Shown: positions 45,214 to 53,533, counted from the first letter of the stretch. The stretch is 64,000 nt of DNA from Microbacteriaceae bacterium (GCA_024639845.1 JAHEGG010000001.1:62001-126000), one strand, 5' to 3'. A program made the numbers and translations. Notes: generated by a model from the sequence alone, not told the origin.

Positions 45214-45959
45214 GGAGCACAACTAAAACAATCGTCGGTCTAGCCTCGCTCGGTGTTCTGGCGGCCTCCTACAAGTTCGGTATCGAAGCCCCGGCGGCGT
45301 TTGCCAATCAAGACGCTCTGACTAGCCTCGGCAGCAACACCAGCCAGACCACCGACACCAACAACACGGATGCCGGCAGCGGCACCTCGGCAAATGGTTC
45401 AAGTTCGAACGACTCTGGTTCGAGCTCGAGCAACTCGTCGGGTGGTTCTGGCAGCTCAAGTGGTTCGTCGGGCTCGAGCACGTCTGGCTCATCCTCAGGC
45501 TCATCTAACTCAGGTTCAACTTCGGGCGGCTCCAACTCTTCGAGCGGTTCAAGCTCAGGTTCCGGCTCGACCTCAGGCAATTCGGGTGGCTCTTCAGACT
45601 CAGGTTCTTCAGGTGGTTCGGGCGCTGGAGGTTCTTCAGGTGGTTCGAGTGGCTCGGGCTCAAACTCCGGAGGCTCGACCAGCGGCACCACTTCCTCGTC
45701 AACCACAGTGACCAAGTCAGGCGATTCCGTTCGATACCGTTATGGAACAGTGCAGGTTCAGGTCACCAAGACCGACGGAAAAATCACCGACATTACACTT
45801 CTCCAGGCCGGCGCAACCGGCGGACGCTCTGCGGCATTCTCCTATCTGGTCGATTATGCGATCCAGGCCCAGAGCTCAAACTTCGGCAACATCAGCGGTG
45901 CAACATACACAACGGCCGCGTTCACACAGTCATTGGATTCCGCGCTTGCACAGTTCTAA
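45210..45959 (+). CDS. Exported FMN-binding-domain protein with Ser/Gly linker
   Basis: 249 residues from GTG 45210. N-terminal membrane anchor or signal (about 5-30), then a linker of about 110 residues made almost only of Ser, Gly, Asn and Thr (about 55-165), and a C-terminal FMN-binding domain (168-249). The flavinylation motif is SGATYT with T232 as the likely FMN attachment residue, modified by ApbE. It would accept electrons from the preceding oxidoreductase. The linker could span the peptidoglycan. The frame runs further upstream to 45132, inside the previous gene. Confidence 0.9.
   Translation: MRSTTKTIVGLASLGVLAASYKFGIEAPAAFANQDALTSLGSNTSQTTDTNNTDAGSGTSANGSSSNDSGSSSSNSSGGSGSSSGSSGSSTSGSSSGSSNSGSTSGGSNSSSGSSSGSGSTSGNSGGSSDSGSSGGSGAGGSSGGSSGSGSNSGGSTSGTTSSSTTVTKSGDSVRYRYGTVQVQVTKTDGKITDITLLQAGATGGRSAAFSYLVDYAIQAQSSNFGNISGATYTTAAFTQSLDSALAQF
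45385..45710 (+). repeat. Low-complexity Ser/Gly-coding tract
   Basis: Irregular repeats of TCG/TCA/TCT/AGC Ser and GGT/GGC Gly codons. Codon choice varies between repeats, so selection seems to act on the protein rather than on a DNA repeat. Antisense frames over this tract give long meaningless Glu/Pro reading frames. Confidence 0.85.
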
Positions 45960-46392
45960 TCAGCACAGGGCGGGTTCGCCCTACACAACGCAGCGCATCC
46001 CTGGCCCAAAAAAGACTTGGATCGCTTCGACCATTGCGATCGCCGCAGTCGCTTTCGGTGGCGGTGTCGTGGTGGACATGTGGCTAAACCCAAGCGCCAC
46101 TTCGGGACAAGGCGCAACCGCGAGCGGCAACTCTGACATGACCGTCACAGGAGATGCGATTCAATACCGATACGGAGTAATTCAAGTTGAGGTTGTGCGC
46201 GCTGGCGGAAAAATCACCGCGGTAAACATGATTCAGTCGGACGCCACCGCTGGGCGTGAGCAGGCGTTTCCTTACCTGACCGACTATGCGATTCAGGCTC
46301 AGGGTTCCAACTTCGGCAACCTGAGTGGTGCCACGTTCACAACCGAAGCCTTCAAGCAGGCACTCGACTCAGCTATCTCTAAACTCTCTTAG
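45946..46392 (+). CDS. Second exported FMN-binding-domain protein
   Basis: 148 residues if it starts at TTG 45946. A TM or signal segment (WIASTIAIAAVAFGGGVVV, about 25-43), a short Ser/Gly/Thr spacer, and an FMN-binding domain (about 65-148) with SGATFT (T130). It is a clear paralogue of the preceding domain (shared RYRYG, YAIQAQ-SNFGN-SGAT). No ATG, GTG or TTG lies between the upstream stop and the TM segment, so TTG 45946 overlapping the previous gene by 14 bp is the best start; ATG 45742 lies too far inside that gene. Confidence 0.8.
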   Translation: MHSSNQHRAGSPYTTQRIPGPKKTWIASTIAIAAVAFGGGVVVDMWLNPSATSGQGATASGNSDMTVTGDAIQYRYGVIQVEVVRAGGKITAVNMIQSDATAGREQAFPYLTDYAIQAQGSNFGNLSGATFTTEAFKQALDSAISKLS

Positions 46393-46406
46393 AGGAGAGG
46401 CCGATA

Positions 46407-47195
46407 GTGCGAGAGTTTGACCACCTAGAACAGTGCATGGGCACTGTTTTTCGTTTTGCCGGTCGAACCGACCTAGACCAACCAGCCTTTGACGAGGCAA
46501 TCTTTCGCGCATGCTCCAAGCTTCATGCTGCCGACGAAATCTTTAGCCTCTATAAACCCGAGTCGCCACTCAGTCGGCTCGCCCGCGGTGAAACCTCGGT
46601 GGCCGAGTGCGCGCCGATAGTCGACGAAATCTGGGATGCCTGCGAGGGTTGGGAAAAGATCACCGACGGCTGGTTCAAATCATTCACCCCCCAGCACACG
46701 TTTGACCCGAGTGGCCTAGTCAAAACTTGGGCCGCCCGCGAGGCGGTACAGGTGCTTGAGCAAGCCGGTGTCAAAGACTTTGCTCTCAATGCCGGTGGTG
46801 ATGTGTGGTTGGCCGACGCGCTCATCCCAGGCATCAACTGGTGCATCGCCATTTCGAAACCGATTACCATCGCGAGCCCAGACTCCGGGGTGCTGACGGT
46901 TTTCGACCTGAATAACACTCGGATGCGCGCGGTGGCCACTTCTGGCTCGGCTGAACGCGGCAACCACATTTGGAACCCGAAGAACCCGGATGCTGTGCAA
47001 AGCGAACTCGTTCAGGTGACCGTGATTGCAGACGACTTGGTTCGCGCCGATGTCTGGGCGACTGCAGCCTTTGCTGAGGGGCCTCGGGCCATCGAGAGAT
47101 TAAATCGCGAAGCCGATCTCGAAGCATTGTTTGTTTTTGCCGATGGTCAGCTCGCTGGCACCGACGGTTTGGTGCCGCTATTCGCTAAGTCCTAA
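46407..47195 (+). CDS. apbE: ApbE, FAD:protein FMN transferase
   Basis: 262 residues, GTG start with GAGGAG upstream, 14 bp after the second FMN-binding gene. ApbE features: MGTVFRFAG at the start, FSLYKPESPLSRLARGE, FDPSGLVKTWAAREAVQVLEQAGVKDFALNAGGDVWL, and ATSGSAERGNHIWNP. It moves FMN from FAD onto a Thr of FMN-binding domains, here surely the two proteins just upstream. No signal peptide is visible, which is shorter than many ApbE proteins; modification may occur before or during export. Confidence 0.94.
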   Translation: MREFDHLEQCMGTVFRFAGRTDLDQPAFDEAIFRACSKLHAADEIFSLYKPESPLSRLARGETSVAECAPIVDEIWDACEGWEKITDGWFKSFTPQHTFDPSGLVKTWAAREAVQVLEQAGVKDFALNAGGDVWLADALIPGINWCIAISKPITIASPDSGVLTVFDLNNTRMRAVATSGSAERGNHIWNPKNPDAVQSELVQVTVIADDLVRADVWATAAFAEGPRAIERLNREADLEALFVFADGQLAGTDGLVPLFAKS

Positions 47196-47201
47196 GCGCC
47201 G

Positions 47202-47768
47202 CTATGCGACGGTGCGACCGGGCCACAGGCTCGGGGTGTCTTCGCGACCCTTCGGCAACGCGACACTCTTCTCCCACTCGTGAACCCACTCGGGCAGTTC
47301 GGGGCGAGGGGCATCCCAGCCGCCCATGACCTCGAGCACTTCATCCGGGGTCGGAATGCCTTTCGGGCTCTTCAAAAAGCGTAGGCGCACCACGGCTTCG
47401 GCATGAATCTGACCGTCGACCACGAATCGCTGGCGAATAAAGAACGCGATGTCGTTCCAACCGAGCACCCCAGTCTCGATCTCGAAAGTTTTCCAAGGCT
47501 TCAGTTCTTTGCGAAAGGTGACCGTTTCACCAACCACCACGGGATGCACCTTCGCCTTCACACATCTGCCCCACGCTCCGGTGCGCTTGAGCAGATCGAA
47601 TCGGGCGACGTCCATCAGAGTGAGATAGACGCCATTGTTCATGTGCCCAAAGATGTCGATGTCGGTAGGCCAAACCCGAAACTTGCGGCGACCGACATCC
47701 GTGATTTTCAGGGATGCGCGAAACCGATAACTGAGCAAAACCCAGACCAGGCGAAACCAGAGCTTCAT
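47202..47768 (-). CDS. Hotdog-fold thioesterase-like protein
   Basis: 188 residues. FRVWPTDIDIFGHMNNGVYLTLMDVARFDLLKRTG has the Asp and the GHMNN of 4HBT/acyl-ACP-type thioesterases; later strands PVVVGETVTFRKELKPWKTFEIETGVLGWND fit the fold. Probably hydrolyses acyl-CoA esters. Its ATG directly follows the M13 peptidase stop, so it is read from the same mRNA. Convergent with apbE. Confidence 0.85.
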   Translation of the reverse strand: MKLWFRLVWVLLSYRFRASLKITDVGRRKFRVWPTDIDIFGHMNNGVYLTLMDVARFDLLKRTGAWGRCVKAKVHPVVVGETVTFRKELKPWKTFEIETGVLGWNDIAFFIRQRFVVDGQIHAEAVVRLRFLKSPKGIPTPDEVLEVMGGWDAPRPELPEWVHEWEKSVALPKGREDTPSLWPGRTVA

Positions 47769-49730
47769 TTACCAGATGCTGACGCGCTCGGCAGGTTCGA
47801 GCCACATGCCATCGCCCGGTTGGGTCTGGTAGGTGTCGTGGAACACGTCGAAGTTCTTGGCGATCTGGTTGCATCTAAACTCGCTCGGTGAGTGCGGATC
47901 GGTGGCTAGGCGCTGAATCGCGATTGCCTCGCGGCTCTTTCCACGCCAGATCTGGCCCCATGAGAGCAAGAAGCGCTCGGCTGCGGTACGACCGTCGATT
48001 ACCGGTGCCTCTACACCTTCGAGGCTGAGCAAGTATGCCTTCCAGGCGATCATGATGCCACCCAGGTCACCGATGTTCTCACCAATGGTGAGTTCACCGT
48101 TGACTTTGTACTCGTCGCCCAAACCGGCTGGCGTCAGAGCGTTGTACTGATCGATCAGCGCTTTGGTGCGCTCTTCGAATGCAGCGCGGTCGGCGTCGGT
48201 CCACCAAGAAATCAGTGCGCCGTCACCGTCATATTTCGAACCCTGGTCGTCGAAACCGTGACCGATTTCGTGACCGATAACGCCACCGATGGCACCAAAG
48301 TTTACGGCGTCGTCAGCTTCGAGACTGAAGAACGGAGGCTGCAAGATGGCTGCCGGGAACACGATTTCGTTGAAGCCCGGGTTGTAGTAGGCGTTCACGG
48401 TCTGTGGAGTCATGAACCATTCGTCGCGGTCGAGCGGTGCACCGATCTTGGCGGCCTCTTTATCGGTTTGCCAAGCGTTCGAGCGGCGAACATTTCCGAC
48501 CAGATCGTCTCGCTTGATGACGAGGCTCGAGTAGTCCTTCCACTTGTTTGGGTAACCAATCTTTGGGTTGAACTTCGACAATTTCACCAATGCCTTGGCC
48601 TTGGTTTCGGCGGTCATCCACTCTAGGTTTTCGATGCTGACTCGATATGCCTCGATGAGCCACTTGACCAGTTCATCCATGCGCGCCTTAGCGGCAGGAG
48701 GGAAGTGCTTCTCAACGTAGATTTCTCCGACGGCCTCGCCAAGCGAACCCTCGACGAGCTGAACGCCGCGCTTCCATCGGGCACGCATCTCTGGCTGGCC
48801 GGTGAGCTTGGTGCCATAGAAGTCGAATCGGGTTTGCACGAATTCGTTACTTAGATATGGAGCCACCGAGTTGATGACCTGCCAGGCAGTCCAGAGTTTT
48901 AGGTTCGCGAGATTGGCTTCGTTGAACACCGAGGCGATTCCCTCGAAGAATGACGGGGTCATTACAACCGACTCAAACAGGGTCTCGGCCGAAATCTGCG
49001 AGCCCTTCTGCCAGAGATCCCAGTTGAAGGTCGGGGTCAGAGCCTTCAGCGCCTCGTAGTTATAGAGGTTGTAGGTTTTCTCTGCGTCGCGGGTCTGCAC
49101 AACATCCCAGTGGTGTTTTGCAAGCTCGGTTTCGAAGGCCATGATCGCACGTGCATCGGTGTCTGCCTTCTCGGCCGACCAGCCAGCGTGCTGCAGCATG
49201 TTAGCGATGTACGGAACATAGGCGTCGCGGAAGTCTGCGTATTTTTCTTCGCGGTAGTAAGACTCGTCAGGCAAACCGAGGCCACCCTGGAACATGTTGA
49301 CCAGGTAACGCTCTGGGTTGCCTGGGTCGTTGTTGACATACATCCCGAAGATGCCGCTGATGCCGTCGCGTGAGAACTCACCTAGCAGGTGGCAAAGTTC
49401 GTTTAGGTCGGCGTCGCTGATGCGCTTGAGGTCGGCCTCGATCGGTGCCGAACCAAGTTCGTTCACGCGCTTCTCGTCGAGGAACGAGCCGTACATGTCG
49501 CCGATTTGCTGGCTGACGCCCGCCTTTGGGTTTGCCTGCGCATCCTCAAGAATTTGCTTCACGGCTTCTTCAGAGGCATCGCGCAGCATGTAAAACGAGC
49601 CGTGCACGGCCTGGTCTGCGGGAATCTCGTAGGTGTCGAGCCAGTGCCCGTTGGTGTGGCGGAAAAGGTCGTCTTGTGGGCGGGTTTTTAGGTCGAAGTT
49701 ATCGACGTCTAGGCCTGGCTTCATTGTCAT
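47769..49730 (-). CDS. M13-family zinc metalloendopeptidase (PepO-like)
   Basis: 653 residues, full M13 length. Zinc motif GGVIGHEIGHGFDDQGSKYDGDG (HEIGH), the third ligand in GENIGDLGGIMIAW, substrate-binding NAYYNPGFNEIVFPAAILQPPFF, and the C-terminal RCNQIAKNFDVFHDTYQTQPGDGMWLEPAERVSIW ending. No signal peptide, so it is probably cytoplasmic and degrades oligopeptides. TAGGAT lies 6 nt before the ATG. Confidence 0.96.
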   Translation of the reverse strand: MTMKPGLDVDNFDLKTRPQDDLFRHTNGHWLDTYEIPADQAVHGSFYMLRDASEEAVKQILEDAQANPKAGVSQQIGDMYGSFLDEKRVNELGSAPIEADLKRISDADLNELCHLLGEFSRDGISGIFGMYVNNDPGNPERYLVNMFQGGLGLPDESYYREEKYADFRDAYVPYIANMLQHAGWSAEKADTDARAIMAFETELAKHHWDVVQTRDAEKTYNLYNYEALKALTPTFNWDLWQKGSQISAETLFESVVMTPSFFEGIASVFNEANLANLKLWTAWQVINSVAPYLSNEFVQTRFDFYGTKLTGQPEMRARWKRGVQLVEGSLGEAVGEIYVEKHFPPAAKARMDELVKWLIEAYRVSIENLEWMTAETKAKALVKLSKFNPKIGYPNKWKDYSSLVIKRDDLVGNVRRSNAWQTDKEAAKIGAPLDRDEWFMTPQTVNAYYNPGFNEIVFPAAILQPPFFSLEADDAVNFGAIGGVIGHEIGHGFDDQGSKYDGDGALISWWTDADRAAFEERTKALIDQYNALTPAGLGDEYKVNGELTIGENIGDLGGIMIAWKAYLLSLEGVEAPVIDGRTAAERFLLSWGQIWRGKSREAIAIQRLATDPHSPSEFRCNQIAKNFDVFHDTYQTQPGDGMWLEPAERVSIW

Positions 49731-49736
49731 GCGTTT

Positions 49737-49742
49737 ATCCTA
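49737..49742 (-). promoter_or_regulatory. -10 box of leaderless M13 peptidase gene
   Basis: TAGGAT on the minus strand, 6 nt before ATG 49730. Confidence 0.5.
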
Positions 49743-49747
49743 TTCAC

Positions 49748-50329
49748 TTATTCGTTGGGCTCGTTTTTCGAGCGCCAAGGTTCGCCCTTGAAGCCCCAGG
49801 CCCAATAAGGCTGAAGCGCGAAGAACCCGGTCAGAAATACGAGGATCACGAGCGTTCGATAAGAGTCGATGTTGATATCGATCGCGACTGACGGCCAAAA
49901 ACTAACAAAACCGTCTTCGCGTTCGATCAAATAAATTCGCACGTATTGCCAGGAAAGAACCATCGTTGCCAAACCCATGGCCCAGTTTTTCACATTTCGA
50001 TAGGCGCGCTTGTATGCCCTGTCTCGGCGTGCGCTCTGGTATTCGTCAACCAACTCTTCTTTGTCATCGAAAACAAAGCGCACAGAAAGCTTTTGGGCGA
50101 ACACGGTTAGAACCACGAATGTGGCATACCAAACGATGCCGCTTTCGTTCTGATAACAGATCGCTAAACCGCCGAACAGCGTCAGGTAACCCAAGACCCA
50201 GAGCAAGACTCGTGCGTAGGTGTTCCTGAATCCATCAAAGAAGCGGTCGTTCTTGACCCAGTTCTTGACTCCTTGTTCGACGCGCTTGGCTGCAGCCTCG
50301 ATTAACGTCTCGATTTCGTTCTTGCTCAT
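49748..50329 (-). CDS. Membrane protein paired with an HTH regulator
   Basis: 193 residues, about four TM segments (40-58, 65-83, about 118-136, 155-172) and a charged central loop (DDKEELVDEYQSARRDRAYKRAY). No family assigned with certainty. Its ATG overlaps the regulator's TAA by one base (TAATG), so the two are coupled. Small XRE regulators followed by a multi-TM protein of this kind are a common but uncharacterised gene pair in Gram-positive bacteria. Confidence 0.75.
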   Translation of the reverse strand: MSKNEIETLIEAAAKRVEQGVKNWVKNDRFFDGFRNTYARVLLWVLGYLTLFGGLAICYQNESGIVWYATFVVLTVFAQKLSVRFVFDDKEELVDEYQSARRDRAYKRAYRNVKNWAMGLATMVLSWQYVRIYLIEREDGFVSFWPSVAIDINIDSYRTLVILVFLTGFFALQPYWAWGFKGEPWRSKNEPNE

Positions 50330-50562
50330 TAGTTCTCCTCTTCGAGTTTGAAGATTGTCTCTACCGGCTGGGCGAGCACCTTTGCTATTTGCAGCGCAAG
50401 CACCAAACTCGGTGAATACTCACCACGTTCGATGTAGCCGACCGTCTGATAGTGAACTCCGACGGCATCGGCGAGCTCTTGCCTTGTGATGCCAGCCGCC
50501 AGTCGCAATTCTTCGATGCGGTTGATTACCCGCTCTTCTTGATCCTTAGGTTTACGTCCCAT
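50329..50562 (-). CDS. Small XRE-family HTH regulator
   Basis: 77 residues. Helix-turn-helix about residues 12-65: NRIEELRLAAGITRQELADAVGVHYQTVGYIERGEYSPSLVLALQIAKVL, then VETIFKLEEEN. Typical of the short YozG-type regulators that contain only the DNA-binding domain. TATGCT lies 7 nt before the ATG, inside an 18-bp palindrome that probably serves autoregulation. First gene of a two-gene operon with the membrane protein. Confidence 0.93.
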   Translation of the reverse strand: MGRKPKDQEERVINRIEELRLAAGITRQELADAVGVHYQTVGYIERGEYSPSLVLALQIAKVLAQPVETIFKLEEEN

Positions 50563-50566
50563 AGTT

Positions 50567-50584
50567 CATAGCATAAATGCTATG
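50567..50584. promoter_or_regulatory. Palindromic operator over the HTH gene promoter
   Basis: CATAGCATAAATGCTATG, a perfect 8-bp inverted repeat with a 2-bp centre. The minus-strand -10 TATGCT (50570-50575) of the HTH gene lies inside it. Confidence 0.65.
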
Positions 50585-50635
50585 TAGTAATAATGCAACT
50601 ATTCATGCACCATTTTTGTGTCGCGAGCGCGGGGC

Positions 50636-50641
50636 TAGAAT
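50636..50641 (+). promoter_or_regulatory. -10 box of leaderless trhO
   Basis: TAGAAT, 7 nt before GTG 50649, no Shine-Dalgarno. Confidence 0.5.
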
Positions 50642-50648
50642 TGCGAAC

Positions 50649-51557
50649 GTGGAACTTCAGAAGATCATCCTTTATTACGGCTTTGCGCCTGTGGCCGACC
50701 CTGAAGCGGTCAAGCTGTGGCAAAAGACGCTTTGCGAGTCGCTCGGACTCAAGGGTCGAATTCTGATCTCGAAACACGGCATCAACGGCACCCTCGGCGG
50801 CGACATGAGCGCACTTAAAAAGTACGTGCGTCTAACCAAGGAGTACCCCGGTTTCAAAAAGATTGACTTCAAGTGGTCAGACGGAACCGGCAACGATTTT
50901 CCACGTCTGCGCGTACGCGTGAGACCAGAACTTGTGGCATTCAACGCCCCCGATGAAATCGAAGTGGGTGCCGAAGGCGTTATCGGCGGAGGTAAGCATC
51001 TGAAGCCGGCCCAGGTTGATGCGCTGGTGGCAGAACGCGGCGGCGACGTTGTCTTTTTTGACGGCCGGAACGCATTCGAAGCGAAGATTGGCAAGTTTAA
51101 AAACGCGATCATCCCGGATGTGCAAACCTCTCATGACTTCATCCGCGATATCGAAAGCGGCAAATACGACGACATTAAAGACAAGCCGATTGTCACCTAT
51201 TGCACCGGCGGCATTCGATGCGAGATCTTGAGCTCGATAATGATCAAGCGTGGATTCAAAGAGGTTTATCAAATCGAAGGCGGGATCGTTCGCTACGGCG
51301 AATCGCAAGGAGATGAAAGCCTGTGGGAGGGCTCACTCTATGTTTTCGACGACCGCCTGAACGTTGACTTCACCGACAAAGCCAAGATAATCGGTGAGTG
51401 TGAAGCCTGCGGAGGCCCAACGAGCAAATTTAGAAACTGCGCGAACCTCGGGTGTCGCGACCTCGTGCTGCTCTGCGACTCATGCGCAGCCCAGCCTGAA
51501 AACCTCGAGTGCAAACCGACCCACACTCGCGGCCGCAAACGTGAGGCTGTGGGCTAG
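50649..51557 (+). CDS. trhO: tRNA uridine-34 hydroxylase TrhO (YceA)
   Basis: 302 residues from GTG 50649, where the family begins ([21 protein letters not shown]). N-terminal acylphosphatase-like part (residues 1-95, [16 protein letters not shown]), rhodanese domain with catalytic Cys in YCTGGIRCE, and a C-terminal Cys cluster ([30 protein letters not shown]) for zinc. It makes 5-hydroxyuridine at the wobble position of tRNA using O2. A further start at 50577 would add residues unlike the family. Confidence 0.93.
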   Translation: MELQKIILYYGFAPVADPEAVKLWQKTLCESLGLKGRILISKHGINGTLGGDMSALKKYVRLTKEYPGFKKIDFKWSDGTGNDFPRLRVRVRPELVAFNAPDEIEVGAEGVIGGGKHLKPAQVDALVAERGGDVVFFDGRNAFEAKIGKFKNAIIPDVQTSHDFIRDIESGKYDDIKDKPIVTYCTGGIRCEILSSIMIKRGFKEVYQIEGGIVRYGESQGDESLWEGSLYVFDDRLNVDFTDKAKIIGECEACGGPTSKFRNCANLGCRDLVLLCDSCAAQPENLECKPTHTRGRKREAVG

Positions 51558-51665
51558 TCCTGCTTTGAAGTTTGGGGTTTTGCCCCACGCTTTGCACGAA
51601 GCGCTACTGTTAGAGCACGGGTGTGTGCGCGCTCCATTTATCAATGAAGCAGAAAGCCGCCCTCC

Positions 51666-52736
51666 TTGTTCAAAAACCTCGCAATCACGCGCGCATTACG
51701 CGCCGCCTTAGCGCTCCTTCTATCAGCAACCGCAATCACTGGAGTTTTGCAAACATCCCCAGCGGATGCCGCGGCTACGGCCCTCATTTGTGGCGGTGAC
51801 AACACCCGAATCTGCGCCCCGGTAACAACATTGAAGCTGACCGACCGCGGCACCGAAGTTGCCTTGGTGACCGGCACCGATGGGGTCGCTGCGGCCACTT
51901 TGAGCAGTGACGCCAAAGACCTTGGCGGAATCTTCAAAACTTCGGCAGACTACGCGGGCAAGTTTGTGCACATCCAGTTCTTTGACATCACCAAGGGCAT
52001 GGGGTTCACGGTGCAGGCAGGTGCGGCAGCATCTTCGACAGCCTGCGACCCCGGGCCAGCGAGCGGAAACGGTTGTTATCTCAAACTTGACAGCTCGGGT
52101 TCGGCGACTTTCAATTTCAGCATCTCCAATGTCACAACGGCTAGTAAGTTCTCCATTCAAATCAGCGGCAGCGCCGGCTGGGTCTCAAAAGCCGCGATTG
52201 TCTCATTTGACACCCCCACCAAGATTGCTCCAAGTGCGCAACGGGTAGCCACCGGAATTTCGGGCAAACCGGTAACTCTCGGTTATCTTTTGACCGACAA
52301 GGCTGGGGCCGTTTTAGCCAACGCTTCGGTCACGCTCGCGACATCTGGGGCCGGAAAACTCTCTTCGACGACAGCCACCTCAGATACAAAGGGAACATTT
52401 GACGTGCTGCTCACTAGTGGTGCAGCAGAAGTTGGCGTTCAAACTCTAACCATCACGGTCAAGAGCGCTAAAGGCCTCATCTCACAAATTTCCGAAACGA
52501 TTACCTGGAAACCAGCGCCTACCTACTCGGTGATTTTGAGCTCTGGTCAGTTCAAAGTGCGAATCTTGAATGCATCAGGGATGCCTGTGCTGGTCAAGTA
52601 CGGCGCTGAAAAGTGGGTGCTTCTCGTTGCCAAAACCGACAGCGAGAACGTCATCGTCAGGACTGCAAAGGGTAGCTACTCGGTCACTGTGCAGATCGAC
52701 CAAACCAAGAGCACAAAGACGGTTGTAGTTCCATAG
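51666..52736 (+). CDS. Secreted Ig-like protein of unknown function
   Basis: 356 residues from TTG 51666, the only usable start before the signal peptide (RALRAALALLLSATAITGVLQTSPADAAA). Residues 30-200 have a C-pair (CGGDNTRIC, CDPGPASGNGC) and beta character. Residues about 205-280 form an Ig-like domain (VTLGYLLTDKAGAVLANASVTLATSG, SDTKGTFDVLLTSG). No Shine-Dalgarno. Probably surface-associated; no sortase motif. The 108-bp gap before it has only a weak TGGGG/CCCCA hairpin. Confidence 0.75.
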   Translation: MFKNLAITRALRAALALLLSATAITGVLQTSPADAAATALICGGDNTRICAPVTTLKLTDRGTEVALVTGTDGVAAATLSSDAKDLGGIFKTSADYAGKFVHIQFFDITKGMGFTVQAGAAASSTACDPGPASGNGCYLKLDSSGSATFNFSISNVTTASKFSIQISGSAGWVSKAAIVSFDTPTKIAPSAQRVATGISGKPVTLGYLLTDKAGAVLANASVTLATSGAGKLSSTTATSDTKGTFDVLLTSGAAEVGVQTLTITVKSAKGLISQISETITWKPAPTYSVILSSGQFKVRILNASGMPVLVKYGAEKWVLLVAKTDSENVIVRTAKGSYSVTVQIDQTKSTKTVVVP

Positions 52737-52757
52737 CCGCGACATCGACCGCTTAAA

Positions 52758-52789
52758 CAGAAAACCCCCGAGTAATCGGGGGTTTTCTG
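52758..52789. terminator. Bidirectional terminator
   Basis: CAGAAAACCCCCGA/TCGGGGGTTTTCTG, a perfect 14-bp stem with a 4-nt loop. A-run on one side and T-run on the other, so it can end both the secreted-protein gene (+) and the convergent gene at 52817-53356 (-). Confidence 0.92.
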
Positions 52790-52816
52790 CTCTAGGAAGG
52801 AGATAGATGAGAGGTA

Positions 52817-53356
52817 TTACGGAGTTACGGTTGGTGCCGGGGTTGCCGAGGTGGCAGGTGCTTCAACGGTCAACGACTGGCTCAACGAAACTGCTACGAG
52901 TTCAACCGAGTAGGTTCCGGGGCGCAAGTCGTTGATGGTGATTGTCTGCGAACCGGTGCCGGTGACATCGATCACTCGAGTGTGCTTCGGCGGGGTTGGC
53001 AGAGTCGTGGTGGTCGAACCGCTAGGAGCAACCGGTGCCGGACGAACGGTGGTGTCGGTGACAACCAACTTGTAAGTCTTGCCGTCGGCAGGAACATCCA
53101 CGGTAACGGTCTTCGTGATGCCAGCTGGGCGGTTGGCATCGAAGCCCTTGCCCTTTCCGTGACCCTTGCCACCCTTGTGGTCTCCGCCACCAAAGGATGG
53201 GGCAGCTGGGGTGGTTGTGCTTGAACTAGAGCTGCTCGAGGCGGCCTTCACGCTCTTGCTGGTGGCTGCGAACGATGGAGTCGCAAAAACCAATCCGAGG
53301 ATAGTGGCTGCCGAAGCGGCAACTACTGCACCGCGCTTGATCTTGTTCTTGTCCAT
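52817..53356 (-). CDS. Secreted Ser/Thr/Pro-rich protein, unknown function
   Basis: 179 residues. Signal peptide 1-30 (IKRGAVVAASAATILGLVFATPSFA). A Ser run and a Gly/His/Lys tract (GGGDHKGGKGHGKGKG) precede a small beta domain (about 85-165: KTVTVDVPADGKTYKLVVTDTTV, QTITINDLRPGTYSVELVAVS), possibly fibronectin-like. The H/G/K tract could bind metals or anionic polymers. GAAAGG precedes the ATG. The 177-bp gap to tRNA-Leu contains its leader; nothing else recognised. Confidence 0.75.
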   Translation of the reverse strand: MDKNKIKRGAVVAASAATILGLVFATPSFAATSKSVKAASSSSSSSTTTPAAPSFGGGDHKGGKGHGKGKGFDANRPAGITKTVTVDVPADGKTYKLVVTDTTVRPAPVAPSGSTTTTLPTPPKHTRVIDVTGTGSQTITINDLRPGTYSVELVAVSLSQSLTVEAPATSATPAPTVTP

Positions 53357-53533
53357 TTGTGAATCCTTTCGTAGGGGGACTCTTCGAACCTATTTCGAGC
53401 GGGGGCGGCACATCCGTGATATTCAGGTTGCTGTGCTGAACCTCACAGGGCAGGCTCAGATAAGGGTCGATTTATGTGAAAGGCCTAAGAAGCCGATGTG
53501 ACAAACAAACTGGGATGCGGTGCAAAGCCCCTG

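Noticed and set aside
45385-45710. Possible CRISPR-like or tandem-repeat array
   Set aside because: Repeats are irregular and codon-phased Ser/Gly coding; no constant repeat with unique spacers.
45308-45715. 135-codon minus-strand Glu/Pro-rich frame
   Set aside because: It is the reverse complement of the Ser/Gly linker; its composition is just the mirror of that repeat.
51558-51600. Terminator after trhO
   Set aside because: The TGGGG/CCCCA stem is only 5 bp and has no T-tract; too weak to list.
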